The notes under the pieces: model-generated
What the model saw: only the letters and a program-made list of their open reading frames with translations
What the model was told of the DNA's origin: nothing
Databases searched by the model: none
Assembly (NCBI RefSeq): GCF_003352085.1
Contig: NZ_CP025804.1
Coordinates: 3,038,001-3,102,000, forward strand
Source of the DNA: Sulfitobacter sp. SK012
Lineage (GTDB): Bacteria; Pseudomonadota; Alphaproteobacteria; Rhodobacterales; Rhodobacteraceae
Direction: 5' to 3'
DNA length: 64,000 bases
In this document: positions 45,375 through 54,231 of the stretch, one piece after another
Layout of the letters: each line of letters starts with the position of its first letter
Numbering within the stretch: position 1 is the first letter of the stretch
Translations under genes and position numbers: made by a program

Positions 45375-46640
45375 TTATCCGAACATGTCAGCGGTGATAC
45401 CTTTGTACCAGCCCTCGGACTCTTCGTAGGTCGCTTTGCGCAACTCGGCACTTTCACCAGTCTGTGAGATAAAGCCGTCGACCTTAGAAATCTTCTCACC
45501 CGTCGCTTCATAAGTTGCACCAACTTTGACACCATCGTTAGTATCAATCAGCGACCAGCAGGTGTTCGAGAACTTCGCGGGGAACACTTTGGATCCTGTC
45601 AAAGCACCGCGCACTGCATTGGCACAAACTTTGGCTTGGCTGTTGGCAGAGAAACCAGACTTCGGCATGTCGCCTTGCGACGATGCATCCCCGAGTACGT
45701 AAATGTCAGCATCCGCCTTAGTTGACATGTCAGCCGCATTTACTGTTGCCCAGTTACCATCCGTCACACCGGCAAGCTCTGCGATACGCCCAGCCTTCAT
45801 GGCTGGGATAACGTTACAAACATCAACTTTGGTGACTTCACCGTCAATTGTCACGGTCATTGCAGCCGGATCAACAGATACGTTGCCACCACCAAAGTCT
45901 TCGCCGATCCAATCAATCATACCTTCATAGTGGTTTCCCCAGCCTTCCTGGAACAAGCCCTGCTTTGAAAACTTAGGCTTAGGGTCGGCCACGATGATCT
46001 TGGCTGTTGGGTTGTTAGATTTGAGATAGTGCGCAACCATGGAAACCCGCTCGTACGGGCCAGGAGGGCAGCGAAACGGGTTTGGCGGTGCGACCATCGC
46101 AAATGTACCGCCGTCTGGCATTGCAGCGATCTGCGCTTTGAGCAACTCAGTTTGCGAGCCACCTTTGTAAGCGTGTGGCATCGCGTTTTGTGCGGACAAG
46201 TCCCAACCTTCAACGGCACCCTCAACAAAGTCGATGCCGGGTGACAGGATCAGCTTGTCGTATTGCACAGAACCGCCACCGGCCAATGCGACAGTTTTGG
46301 CATCGCGATCAACACCAACGGCCCAATCATGTACGACATTCACGCCACCGGCGGCCAAGTTGCCGTAGGAGTGGCCAAGATCATCAATCTCTTTAACGCC
46401 ACCCAGATAGAGGTTCGAGAAGAAGCATGTGTAGTACATGCGCGTTGGCTCAATCAGCGTAACGGCGATCTCACCCTTGCTGTCTTTGGCGATGTAGCGC
46501 GCTGCAGTTGCACCACCGGCACCACCACCAACGACGACTACACGCGGTTTGCTGTGGCCGTCTGCAAATACAGTTGGTGCGGCAAGCGTCGCTGCTGCTG
46601 CAGCGCCCGTACCTAGGAATAAACGTCTATTCAGTTTCAT
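45375..46640 (-). CDS. soxF: SoxF, flavocytochrome c sulfide dehydrogenase flavoprotein homologue
   Basis: A 421-residue Tat-exported FAD protein (Tat motif NRRLFLGTG). It has the FAD-binding Rossmann motif VVVVGGGAGGATAARYI, the redox Cys in MYYTCFFSNLYLGG and a second Cys in the C-terminal FSNTCWSL segment typical of FCSD flavoproteins. SoxF is the flavin subunit that oxidises sulfide, working with the cytochrome SoxE encoded just upstream (46,668). Length matches the family. Confidence 0.95.
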   Translation of the reverse strand: MKLNRRLFLGTGAAAAATLAAPTVFADGHSKPRVVVVGGGAGGATAARYIAKDSKGEIAVTLIEPTRMYYTCFFSNLYLGGVKEIDDLGHSYGNLAAGGVNVVHDWAVGVDRDAKTVALAGGGSVQYDKLILSPGIDFVEGAVEGWDLSAQNAMPHAYKGGSQTELLKAQIAAMPDGGTFAMVAPPNPFRCPPGPYERVSMVAHYLKSNNPTAKIIVADPKPKFSKQGLFQEGWGNHYEGMIDWIGEDFGGGNVSVDPAAMTVTIDGEVTKVDVCNVIPAMKAGRIAELAGVTDGNWATVNAADMSTKADADIYVLGDASSQGDMPKSGFSANSQAKVCANAVRGALTGSKVFPAKFSNTCWSLIDTNDGVKVGATYEATGEKISKVDGFISQTGESAELRKATYEESEGWYKGITADMFG

Positions 46641-46667
46641 GGTTTTCTCCTCCCAGAGTATTACCTC

Positions 46668-47372
46668 TTATTCGAAGTCCTTAAAATACGCAGCAATCGC
46701 TGCGATCTCTTCATCAGACAAGCGTCCTGCCATCATTTGCATGACGGGGTGTGGTCTGAGTTTTCGTTTGTAAGCGTGCATGGCAACAACGAAGTCTTCC
46801 GTAGGCCATCCATTGATGCCGGGGATGCCATCATCGTCACCGCTGACTTGGTGGCAGGTCATGCATTCACTGGCGAGGTATTCGCCGTATTCGGGGTCAC
46901 CAACAATTGCGAGAATTGCTGGATCGATATCGTGATCTGTTCCGGTGGCAGTCGGTTCCGCCTCTGGAATGTTTGAGGGGTTGTCCGAATAGACCCTCAA
47001 GTATGCCAACAAGTCTGATCGTTGCTCCGCATCAGATATCCCGCGAAAGCTCATCCGCGTTTTCGAGATAAGAGCCTTTGGGTTTTCGATATAGGCGTCT
47101 AGCGTTTCTTCGGTCCAAACCAGACCGTCATCACCGGCACGCAACATGCTCTTGGAATATTTAACACCGTCCACAGACCCTGCGACGCGGCCAAAAACGC
47201 CGTTCAGCTGCGGCCCGATACGGCTCTTCGAACCTTCACCAATCTGGTGACAGGACTTGCACTTTTTGAAGACATCAGCGCCCTTTTCAGGATCGCCAAA
47301 TTCATTGGCCCAAGCGACCCCTGCTGCGAAGAATGCAGCAAGGGTCAAGGAAGTTTGCAAACGAATACCCAA
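46668..47372 (-). CDS. soxE: SoxE, diheme c-type cytochrome
   Basis: A 234-residue exported cytochrome (signal peptide residues 1-22) with two heme motifs: CKSCH (residues 38-42) and CMTCH (about residue 170). Its first domain (GADVFKKCKSCHQIGEG) is closely related to the C-terminal domain of SoxD (GEKVFKKCKSCHQIGEG), which points to an ancient domain duplication. SoxE is the electron acceptor subunit of SoxF. It is 27 bp upstream of soxF and 3 bp after soxD. Confidence 0.93.
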   Translation of the reverse strand: MGIRLQTSLTLAAFFAAGVAWANEFGDPEKGADVFKKCKSCHQIGEGSKSRIGPQLNGVFGRVAGSVDGVKYSKSMLRAGDDGLVWTEETLDAYIENPKALISKTRMSFRGISDAEQRSDLLAYLRVYSDNPSNIPEAEPTATGTDHDIDPAILAIVGDPEYGEYLASECMTCHQVSGDDDGIPGINGWPTEDFVVAMHAYKRKLRPHPVMQMMAGRLSDEEIAAIAAYFKDFE

Positions 47373-47375
47373 TGC

Positions 47376-48422
47376 TTAGTCCTCGAACGACTTCAGGTAT
47401 TCGACGATCGCCGCCTGATCGCTTTCTTTCTTCAAGCCCGCAAAGGACATTTTAGTCCCCTTCATATAGGCTTTAGGCTTGGCAAGAAACGCTACAAGAT
47501 CTTCTTCGGTCCACATCAGCCCTGCATCGGCCATTTTCTTGAGCGCCTTGGAGTACTTAAAATTGTCAACGGCGCCTGCTGCATTATCGACAATGCCTGT
47601 TAGGATTGGACCCGACCGGTTTTTCGCACCTTCACCAATCTGATGGCAAGATTTACATTTTTTGAAGACTTTCTCCCCTTTGGCAGCCAAGTCAGAGTCA
47701 AAAGATGCAGTCACAACCTCTTCTACTTCTTCTTTAACCGGCGCTTCAGTCACCTCAGCGACTTCCACCCCTGCGGCTTCTGCGACACCTTTTTCTTGGG
47801 GCGTGACGTCCAGCACCATCGCGCGCATGGTCACCTTTACCTCATCCTTACAGTTCTCCATGCAAGGCTCGCCTGTCCACTGGGCGTATTCCGCTTCGGC
47901 ACGGTTATCGACGACGAAACCAGCCGCATTAGGCATCTCAACATCAAAGAAGGTCTCTTTCGACAAAACGAAATCGTCATCGATCAGGTCGTTGGAATAG
48001 AGGATGTACGCCAAAATGGCATAGACTTCATCATCGTTCAGCGTGCCTGCATTGCCATAAGGCATGGACCGTTTGATATAGTCATACCCTGTGGACAGAT
48101 AGGGCCAGTACGATCCAACAGTTTTGAGCGGGTCATCATGATCCAACGTGCCAGCACCACCAGCCAGTTTGGGCCAATTATCAATGCCCTCAGCAAAGTC
48201 ACCATGACATGAGGCGCATTGAGTGGCAAAAATCTCTTCACCATCGATTGCGTCACCTGAGCCTGCGGGTAAGCCTTTGCCGTCGGGGCTCACGTCACCG
48301 TCCCAAGCTGCGATTTCTTCAGGCAACGCAGCTCGACCTAAGCCAAGTTTTTCCGCCAAAGCAGGGCTTGCGATCAATCCAAGTGCCGCAACAAGAACAG
48401 CAGATTTAAGAAACTTCGACAT
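47376..48422 (-). CDS. soxD: SoxD, diheme cytochrome subunit of sulfane dehydrogenase
   Basis: A 348-residue exported protein starting at ATG 48,422 (GTGAGG upstream; a longer in-frame start at 48,434 lacks one). It has a signal peptide (about residues 1-23), a first heme site CASCH (residues 69-73), a linker of acidic Glu/Val/Ala repeats and a second heme domain with CKSCH. Together with SoxC it removes six electrons from the SoxY-bound sulfane sulfur. Its start overlaps the end of soxC by 17 bp. Confidence 0.95.
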   Translation of the reverse strand: MSKFLKSAVLVAALGLIASPALAEKLGLGRAALPEEIAAWDGDVSPDGKGLPAGSGDAIDGEEIFATQCASCHGDFAEGIDNWPKLAGGAGTLDHDDPLKTVGSYWPYLSTGYDYIKRSMPYGNAGTLNDDEVYAILAYILYSNDLIDDDFVLSKETFFDVEMPNAAGFVVDNRAEAEYAQWTGEPCMENCKDEVKVTMRAMVLDVTPQEKGVAEAAGVEVAEVTEAPVKEEVEEVVTASFDSDLAAKGEKVFKKCKSCHQIGEGAKNRSGPILTGIVDNAAGAVDNFKYSKALKKMADAGLMWTEEDLVAFLAKPKAYMKGTKMSFAGLKKESDQAAIVEYLKSFED

Positions 48423-49674
48423 TTTCAGCCTCACCGTTAGAGCGTACCAGCCATGTTTGAATGCAGTTGTTGTGATAGATGGAATTTAGACCCCGGACTT
48501 CGCGCAGCTGCGTTTTGGTTGGCTGAACATAGCCCGTGTCATCCATAGCACGCGATTGCAGCATCATCTCAGAACCATCCCAAATTGTGTCGAGATAGAA
48601 GCGGGTCATCGCCATCTTTTCACCCGGTTTAGCCAGACGCGCGGTCTCCCACGTCATACCCCCATCTTTGGAGACATCGACTCGGGTAATTGCACCGTGA
48701 CCAGTCCAAGCCAAGCCCGTGATAACCAGAGGTCCCGTGCCATGTGTGATCGGAGCTTGCGGGCTGGGGCTTGTCACAACAGATTTGGCATCCATCGCCC
48801 AAGTCCATTTGCGGGCAACACCGTCTTCCAAAACATCAGTGTATTTGCTGGTCTCTTCTCGGCTTTCTACTGGACCATCCATTACCTCAATGCGGCGGAT
48901 CCATTTGACCCACATGTTGCCTTCCCAACCGGGCACGACAAGGCGCACAGGATAGCCGTGTTCTTTGCGCAAAGCCTCGCCGTTGGCTTTGAAAGCCACC
49001 AGCACATCATCCAGTGCTTTTTCCATTGGGATAGAGCGCCCATTTGAAGATGCATCCGCCCCCTCGACAAACACCCATTTGTCCTTGAGATCGCCAGCCG
49101 TATCAAGGCCCGCTTCTTCCAGCAGAGTGCGCAAAGGCACGCCAGTGTATTCCATGTTGTGGATCATACCGTGGGTAAACTGCGCACCGTTCAACTGTGC
49201 GCCTGCCCACTCCATGCCGGTGTTGGCGGCACATTCACAAAAATAGACGTGGTTTTCGCGCGGGAAGCGTTCCAGATCCGCGTAGGAAAACACCAGCGGG
49301 TTATCGACCAACCCGTTGATCATCAAACGATAGTCTTCTTTCTTGAGATCGATCGCGCCAGAATGGTGGCGCTCAAACGCACACCCTTGGGGCGTGATTG
49401 TACCGTCCAGCGCATGGATTGGCGTAAAGTTGATCGAGCTTACGGTGTCCGCTGTCAGCCATTCTACGTTGCGGCGCACAACGTCACTTTCGTATTCGAT
49501 CGGCAGCCCGTAGGGTGTTTCGTCGACACCATCACCGAATGCCTGTGCCCATGGTTGGACTTCAGTGATCAATAAATCAGGTGTTTGCGCACTTGCTTTA
49601 CTTGCAAGTCCAGCCGCCGCTCCAGCGGCTATGCTGTTGGTTAGAAACGCTCTGCGTGATTTGCGGTCTGACAT
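48406..49674 (-). CDS. soxC: SoxC, molybdenum cofactor subunit of sulfane dehydrogenase
   Basis: A 422-residue Tat-exported protein (KSRRAFLTNS) of the sulfite oxidase family. It contains the molybdopterin-ligand cysteine region HVYFCECAANTGMEW and the dimerisation domain in the C-terminal third. With SoxD it forms the Sox(CD)2 complex that oxidises SoxY-cysteine-S-sulfane. Presence of soxCD predicts complete oxidation of thiosulfate to sulfate without sulfur globules. Confidence 0.96.
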   Translation of the reverse strand: MSDRKSRRAFLTNSIAAGAAAGLASKASAQTPDLLITEVQPWAQAFGDGVDETPYGLPIEYESDVVRRNVEWLTADTVSSINFTPIHALDGTITPQGCAFERHHSGAIDLKKEDYRLMINGLVDNPLVFSYADLERFPRENHVYFCECAANTGMEWAGAQLNGAQFTHGMIHNMEYTGVPLRTLLEEAGLDTAGDLKDKWVFVEGADASSNGRSIPMEKALDDVLVAFKANGEALRKEHGYPVRLVVPGWEGNMWVKWIRRIEVMDGPVESREETSKYTDVLEDGVARKWTWAMDAKSVVTSPSPQAPITHGTGPLVITGLAWTGHGAITRVDVSKDGGMTWETARLAKPGEKMAMTRFYLDTIWDGSEMMLQSRAMDDTGYVQPTKTQLREVRGLNSIYHNNCIQTWLVRSNGEAENVEVS

Positions 49675-49710
49675 GTCGCCTCCGTGTCGATTATAGTCAA
49701 AATTTGATGA

Positions 49711-50145
49711 TTAAGGTCGAATGTAAGCATAGCCGTCTTCTTGGAGCGAAATCAGCTGCACCACACCAGACGGTACCACCTCTGCTTCATCCAAGAGAAC
49801 GACATCTTTACCGGACTTCTTCTTCATACCGGCCATCGTGTTTGCACATGCTGCAAAGGTCAGGTTTTCCATTTCAAGCGACATCGTTGCGACGCGGTCT
49901 GCAACGGGGCTTTTGCCGTCGATAAGCATGTTGAGGCCGGGGCCGTAAGTGACAACTTCGACGATCACTTTGTCGCCTTGGCCTTCGTAATAGGAAGTCA
50001 AGTTCGCCACGTTATTAAGCGCCATGTTCATCACCTGAGGATCGTTTTCGTCCACATGAACGGCAACGCGGTGTGTCACACCTTCAGCCCACGCGCCTGT
50101 CGCAAGTGTGGTTACCAGAACTGCCGTTGCAAGTAATTTGATCAT
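49711..50145 (-). CDS. DsrE-family protein in the sox cluster
   Basis: A 144-residue exported protein (signal peptide residues 1-20) with the DsrE/TusD fold: HRVAVHVDENDPQVMNMAL, VEVVTYGPGLNML and FAACANTMAGM, which contains the conserved Cys of the active loop. DsrE-type proteins transfer persulfide sulfur. Its position between soxB and soxC fits a sulfur-relay helper. No Dsr reductase genes are in the window. Confidence 0.85.
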   Translation of the reverse strand: MIKLLATAVLVTTLATGAWAEGVTHRVAVHVDENDPQVMNMALNNVANLTSYYEGQGDKVIVEVVTYGPGLNMLIDGKSPVADRVATMSLEMENLTFAACANTMAGMKKKSGKDVVLLDEAEVVPSGVVQLISLQEDGYAYIRP

Positions 50146-50171
50146 AGTCTCACTCCCAAATGCGGGCCGTA

Positions 50172-51875
50172 TTAAGCGCCGACCACTTTCACGCTGTTAT
50201 TTGGATCAAGGGAGATAACATCTTGTTTGGCGATATGCGCCTCGACAACATCCCAGATTTGCGGGCCTTCAGTGCCTTCGTTGACTGATGCCCAACCGGC
50301 GACCTGATAGGTCTTGGACGGATCAATCGCTTCGCCTGTTTTAAGCAAAGTCATTTCTGTGATCCGTTCACCTTGTGGTTTTGTAATGTCGATCCGGTAA
50401 CCAAGACCACCAACACGCACCATGTCGCCGCCCTGCTGATAGTAAGGATCAGGATTGAAGAGGTTATCGGCAACATCTTCTAGAACGACATGAAGGAACT
50501 CCCCAGTCATTTCGTTTCTGTATGCCTCACCGTAGGACATTGATGTGACATTCCAGATGTCTTCACGTGTGATATCTTGCCCCGGCAAAATCGAGGGGCC
50601 CCAACGCACGCCGGGCGAAAGGGCGATGTCTGCGTCTCGTTCTGAAATCAAGGCATCACAGATCAAGTCGTCCCATGTGCCGTTGAAGTTACCACGACGG
50701 TACAGGGTCTGATCTTCAGCGGTCTTACCGATCACCTCTGTCAACGCACCCATGTGGGGTGCCCGCTGTTCTTCGATTACTTTTGCAACTTCGGCATCAG
50801 GCTCGATAACGTCTGAAAATATCGGGATCAGCTTATGGCGAAAGCCCATCATACGCCCATCACGCACGTCAAGATCAACGCGGCTCACAAATTTACCAGT
50901 AGAGCCAGACGCAACGATGACCGTTTCGCCGATCAAAACTGGTTCTGGCAGCGCGTCATGTGTGTGACCTGACAGGATCACGTCAATGCCGGTCACTTTA
51001 CCAGCCATCTTTTTGTCGACATCAAAGCCATTGTGGCTAAGGCAAACAACCAACTCTGCGCCAGCTGCCCGCACTTCATCAACCATTTCCTGCATGCGTT
51101 CATCACGGATACCAAAAGAGTATTCCGGGAACATCCAACCAGGGTTGGCGATAGGCATATAGGGAAAAGCTTGACCGATAACGGCAATTTTCACACCACC
51201 GCGTTCGAAAAACTTGTATGGCGGGAAAAGTTCTGTTGGCTCGTCCCACTCAGCGTCAAATATATTCTGGCCAAGTGCCGCGAACGGCAGGCCTTCCACG
51301 ATTTCATTGACCCGGTCTGAACCCAAAGTGAATTCCCAATGAAAGGTCATCGCATCAGGCTGAAGCGCATTCATGACATTGACCATGTCTTGGCCTTGGG
51401 TTTGATAACACGTGTAGCTACCGTGCCATGTATCACCACCGTCAAGTAGCAATGCGTCTGGACGATCTGCACGAATTGATTTGATGACAGTCGCCACCCG
51501 ATCCACCCCGCCAATGCGACCATACCCTTTTGCTAGCGAAGCAAAATCATCGTAAGTCAGGGCGTAGGCGGAAGGGCTACCATCATCGATGCCATAGAGC
51601 TTTCTGAAATCAGCGCCAGTAACATGCGGCACTGCCCCCTTGTTGCTACCAACGCCGATATTGACCGATGGCTCTCGAAAGAAGTGAGGCACCAGCTGAG
51701 CATGAATGTCCGTGATATGGATCAATGAGACGTTTCCATACGTGTCAAACTCCAACAACTTGTCCTGTGTCAACAACTGTTGGGCAGCGACTCTGCTCCA
51801 ATTGCCAAACCCAGAGCCACCATAGAGGGCAGCCGCAGCCATGGTCGTTTGCAGAAAGTCACGGCGAGAAATCAT
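50172..51875 (-). CDS. soxB: SoxB, thiosulfohydrolase
   Basis: A 567-residue Tat-exported enzyme started at ATG 51,875 (GGAG upstream; Tat motif SRRDFLQT). It carries the calcineurin-like dimanganese motifs: HITDIHAQ, GGDTWHGS, LSHNGFD and SGHTHDA, plus the 5'-nucleotidase C-terminal domain. SoxB releases sulfate from the SoxY-Cys-S-S-SO3 intermediate. A strong terminator lies 55 bp upstream between soxA and soxB. Confidence 0.96.
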   Translation of the reverse strand: MISRRDFLQTTMAAAALYGGSGFGNWSRVAAQQLLTQDKLLEFDTYGNVSLIHITDIHAQLVPHFFREPSVNIGVGSNKGAVPHVTGADFRKLYGIDDGSPSAYALTYDDFASLAKGYGRIGGVDRVATVIKSIRADRPDALLLDGGDTWHGSYTCYQTQGQDMVNVMNALQPDAMTFHWEFTLGSDRVNEIVEGLPFAALGQNIFDAEWDEPTELFPPYKFFERGGVKIAVIGQAFPYMPIANPGWMFPEYSFGIRDERMQEMVDEVRAAGAELVVCLSHNGFDVDKKMAGKVTGIDVILSGHTHDALPEPVLIGETVIVASGSTGKFVSRVDLDVRDGRMMGFRHKLIPIFSDVIEPDAEVAKVIEEQRAPHMGALTEVIGKTAEDQTLYRRGNFNGTWDDLICDALISERDADIALSPGVRWGPSILPGQDITREDIWNVTSMSYGEAYRNEMTGEFLHVVLEDVADNLFNPDPYYQQGGDMVRVGGLGYRIDITKPQGERITEMTLLKTGEAIDPSKTYQVAGWASVNEGTEGPQIWDVVEAHIAKQDVISLDPNNSVKVVGA

Positions 51876-51923
51876 TGGAGGCTCCAAATCATGCGCACGT
51901 ATGCGCATTTGAGAATGTTAAAA

Positions 51924-51961
51924 CAAAAAAACGGCCCCACCCAGTACCTGGATGGGGCCGT
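51924..51961 (-). terminator. strong rho-independent terminator between soxA and soxB
   Basis: A stem of at least 9 bp (ACGGCCCCA 51,931-51,939 with TGGGGCCGT 51,953-51,961) plus further inner pairing begins 9 bp after the soxA stop. On the minus strand it is followed by seven T (A-run 51,924-51,930). It should strongly reduce read-through from soxXYZA into soxB. Confidence 0.85.
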
Positions 51962-51969
51962 TCGAAAGT

Positions 51970-52815
51970 TTAGTTTCGGATGGAGGGCCCTTCGACGCTC
52001 AGGCCGTTGCCGCGAGAAGCCACATATAGTTCAAGTGCGATGAACTCGGCGCTTCCCGGCTTGTAGGTTTCTGCCCTCGTGTCGCGAACACAACCTTTGA
52101 AACGCGAGTGGGCACCGTTCAGCTTTGTATTTTTCAACCGATAGACCGGGAAACCGTTGATCTGGCCTTGGCTCAAATGGTCCGCACGGATCATCATGCC
52201 GTAGCTGTCTTCATGGCAATTAGCGCATGATAGCTCAAGCTGACCCGTGCGTGTGTAATACAGCTCTTTGCCAAGCTCCCAAGTCGATTGCGCAGGCCCG
52301 TCGATCGCAACGTTGACAGGCAGCCCACGCGACACGGAAGACAACGCAGCCTCCATGTTGATCGCATCGCCTTTATCATACTTCCAGGCTTCGGCACCCA
52401 TACGGTCGGTGCGACAGGCGTTCACCTGCATTTGCAGGGTGCGGACTTCGCCAGCTTCTTCGTTCCATTTCGGATAGGTCGCTTTGACGCCTGCCATGCT
52501 GTCCATGTCATCATGACAGGACGAGCAGGACTTGCCTTCGGTACCTTCGGCAGTCACCCAAGCATCTTGCGCCTTTTCAACAAAGATCATGCCCGGATTA
52601 TCAAAATCGTCCATTTGCATTGCGCGGGTTTCTTTACCGCGGAACAGCCAGCCTGACATCACCTCATCAAGAGCTTCTGAGACATGTGCTGGGGCTGCCG
52701 TCCGAGTAACCAATTCTGTTTCTTCATTCAGGATCAGTTTGTCGTCAACTGGGTCCGCATGGCTGACCGTTGTTGCCAACAAAGTAGCCAAAATGGCGCC
52801 TGTCAATTTTCTCAT
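51970..52815 (-). CDS. soxA: SoxA, diheme cytochrome c
   Basis: A 281-residue exported protein (signal peptide about residues 1-20) with heme motifs CSSCH (97-101) and CANCH (197-201), and the downstream cysteine RFKGC that ligates the active-site heme. With SoxX it forms SoxAX, which couples thiosulfate oxidatively to the SoxY cysteine. It is 24 bp after soxZ and is followed by a terminator. Confidence 0.95.
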   Translation of the reverse strand: MRKLTGAILATLLATTVSHADPVDDKLILNEETELVTRTAAPAHVSEALDEVMSGWLFRGKETRAMQMDDFDNPGMIFVEKAQDAWVTAEGTEGKSCSSCHDDMDSMAGVKATYPKWNEEAGEVRTLQMQVNACRTDRMGAEAWKYDKGDAINMEAALSSVSRGLPVNVAIDGPAQSTWELGKELYYTRTGQLELSCANCHEDSYGMMIRADHLSQGQINGFPVYRLKNTKLNGAHSRFKGCVRDTRAETYKPGSAEFIALELYVASRGNGLSVEGPSIRN

Positions 52816-52839
52816 GATGTCCCTCCCAAGACTATTGGT

Positions 52840-53169
52840 TCAGCCGATGGTGATTTTTTTAGATTCTTCGTAGACCGAACCATCATCGTCATACCAAGTA
52901 AACTTGAACTCGCCTGCTTCGGGTACAAGTGCTTCGAACTCCAGATACGGATTGGTCGAAATTGCGGGTTCCAGGGTTACGTCAATAACTTTTTCGCCGT
53001 TAAAGTCGCACGTGAACCGATTGATAATCGAGCGCGGAACAACATTGCCCTCTTTATCTTTACGTTGACCGGATTCCATCTTGTGACTGATCAGCGTTTT
53101 GATGGTGATCCCTTCACCAGCCGCTGCTTTTTTTGGAACTTTGACGCGAGGCTTTACACCAGATGCCAT
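52840..53169 (-). CDS. soxZ: SoxZ
   Basis: A 109-residue beta-sandwich protein without signal peptide: KVPKKAAAGEGITIKTLISH at the start and FTWYDDDGSVYEESK at the end, both characteristic. It pairs with SoxY to form the SoxYZ carrier and is exported together with the Tat substrate SoxY. It is 21 bp after soxY. Confidence 0.96.
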   Translation of the reverse strand: MASGVKPRVKVPKKAAAGEGITIKTLISHKMESGQRKDKEGNVVPRSIINRFTCDFNGEKVIDVTLEPAISTNPYLEFEALVPEAGEFKFTWYDDDGSVYEESKKITIG

Positions 53170-53190
53170 AATAAATCTCCTTGAGTTCTT

Positions 53191-53607
53191 TTAACCGCCG
53201 CAGCCGCCGATTGTGACTTTGACGGTGCTTGACGCTTGAACGAATGAACCATCCTCAAGCTTGGCAATCGCCAAGACATCTTGCGTCCCGGCAAGACGGA
53301 TGCGCGTCGAGGCTGACCGCGATGCCGCAAGCTTACCGAACTTAAACGTCGCGACGCTTGGTGTTGGGTTGCCCGTCGCCAAGACCATGATTTCGACAGC
53401 TGTATCGGATGACACTTCGATTGGCACCGTGTTGCCATTCTCTGCGATCTCAGGTGCCGTCAGCTTGATATCACCCGTGCCAACTTCGGCTCCGCCCGTG
53501 AACGCAGCGATTGCGTCCTCTGTAGCAGCCGACGCACGAAAGGGCAGTCCAGCGACGAGGAAAGCCCCTGCCCCCATTAGGATTGCGTTACGTCTTGTCA
53601 GTTCCAT
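53191..53607 (-). CDS. soxY: SoxY, sulfur carrier subunit
   Basis: A 138-residue Tat-exported protein (TRRNAILMGAGAFLVAG) ending in VTIGGCGG, where Cys136 is the swinging-arm cysteine that carries all sulfur intermediates. The C-terminal GGCGG is diagnostic of SoxY. It is 32 bp after soxX. Confidence 0.97.
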   Translation of the reverse strand: MELTRRNAILMGAGAFLVAGLPFRASAATEDAIAAFTGGAEVGTGDIKLTAPEIAENGNTVPIEVSSDTAVEIMVLATGNPTPSVATFKFGKLAASRSASTRIRLAGTQDVLAIAKLEDGSFVQASSTVKVTIGGCGG

Positions 53608-53639
53608 ATTTAATGCTCCTTCATTCCCAAGGGGATTGA

Positions 53640-54113
53640 TTATTCCTTGAGTGTGGACAGATAGGCCACGACATCTTCGATTTGTTGCGCGCTCAGGAGG
53701 GGGCCAAATGTATCGTCAGCCGCCTCTCCGGTATAGGCGTTGCCTGGACGAATGAAGCCTTCGGTCTTGTAGAACGACGGCATCAGGCTGTCCTCAAACA
53801 TCACCTTGGCGTTTGCAACGATTCCGCGCAGTTCTGCTTCTGACCAACGTTCGCCAGCGCCATCAAGCATCGGCCCGATTTCACCTTGGAATGGTACATC
53901 CGCAAGATCGCTCACTTGATGGCACGCGACACAATTGCCTTGTTTTTTGTCACCTACAATGATGCGCCCGTTTGCTGCATCACCGGCAGCACCGGACAAG
54001 GACTGCTCAACAGAGCCTTCATTGAAGCTAACAGCTGTTGGCGAAACTTCTTCTGCATAGGCATATGATGAGATGGTCCCTGCTAGAAAAGCGGCTGTAA
54101 AAAGAATCCTCAT
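53640..54113 (-). CDS. soxX: SoxX, monoheme cytochrome c
   Basis: A 157-residue exported cytochrome started at ATG 54,113 (GGGAGGACGC upstream) with heme motif CVACH (61-65) and a distal Met segment (SLMPSFYKTEGFI). Partner of SoxA. It is the first gene of soxXYZA. A candidate SoxR operator lies 65-80 bp upstream. Confidence 0.95.
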   Translation of the reverse strand: MRILFTAAFLAGTISSYAYAEEVSPTAVSFNEGSVEQSLSGAAGDAANGRIIVGDKKQGNCVACHQVSDLADVPFQGEIGPMLDGAGERWSEAELRGIVANAKVMFEDSLMPSFYKTEGFIRPGNAYTGEAADDTFGPLLSAQQIEDVVAYLSTLKE

Positions 54114-54177
54114 GCGTCCTCCCAAACACTACGTTTTGTATACCGTAGCGCACGAAGCTGTGATGACGCAACAACAA

Positions 54178-54193
54178 ATTCAACTGTTTGAAT
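54178..54193. promoter_or_regulatory. candidate SoxR operator in the soxW-soxX intergenic region
   Basis: ATTCAACTGTTTGAAT is ATTC-N8-GAAT, the recognition pattern of SqrR/SoxR-type ArsR regulators, and a further GAATTC overlaps its right side. It lies upstream of soxX in the intergenic region where SoxR binds in other sox clusters (known for the soxW-soxX region of Pseudaminobacter). Confidence 0.6.
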
Positions 54194-54231
54194 TCAAATA
54201 TATGACTGGCAAAGGCCCCAAAAAAAGGGTT

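Noticed and set aside
47643..48212. 189-codon plus-strand ORF opposite soxD
   Set aside because: soxD is certain from heme motifs and context, so this is a shadow frame.
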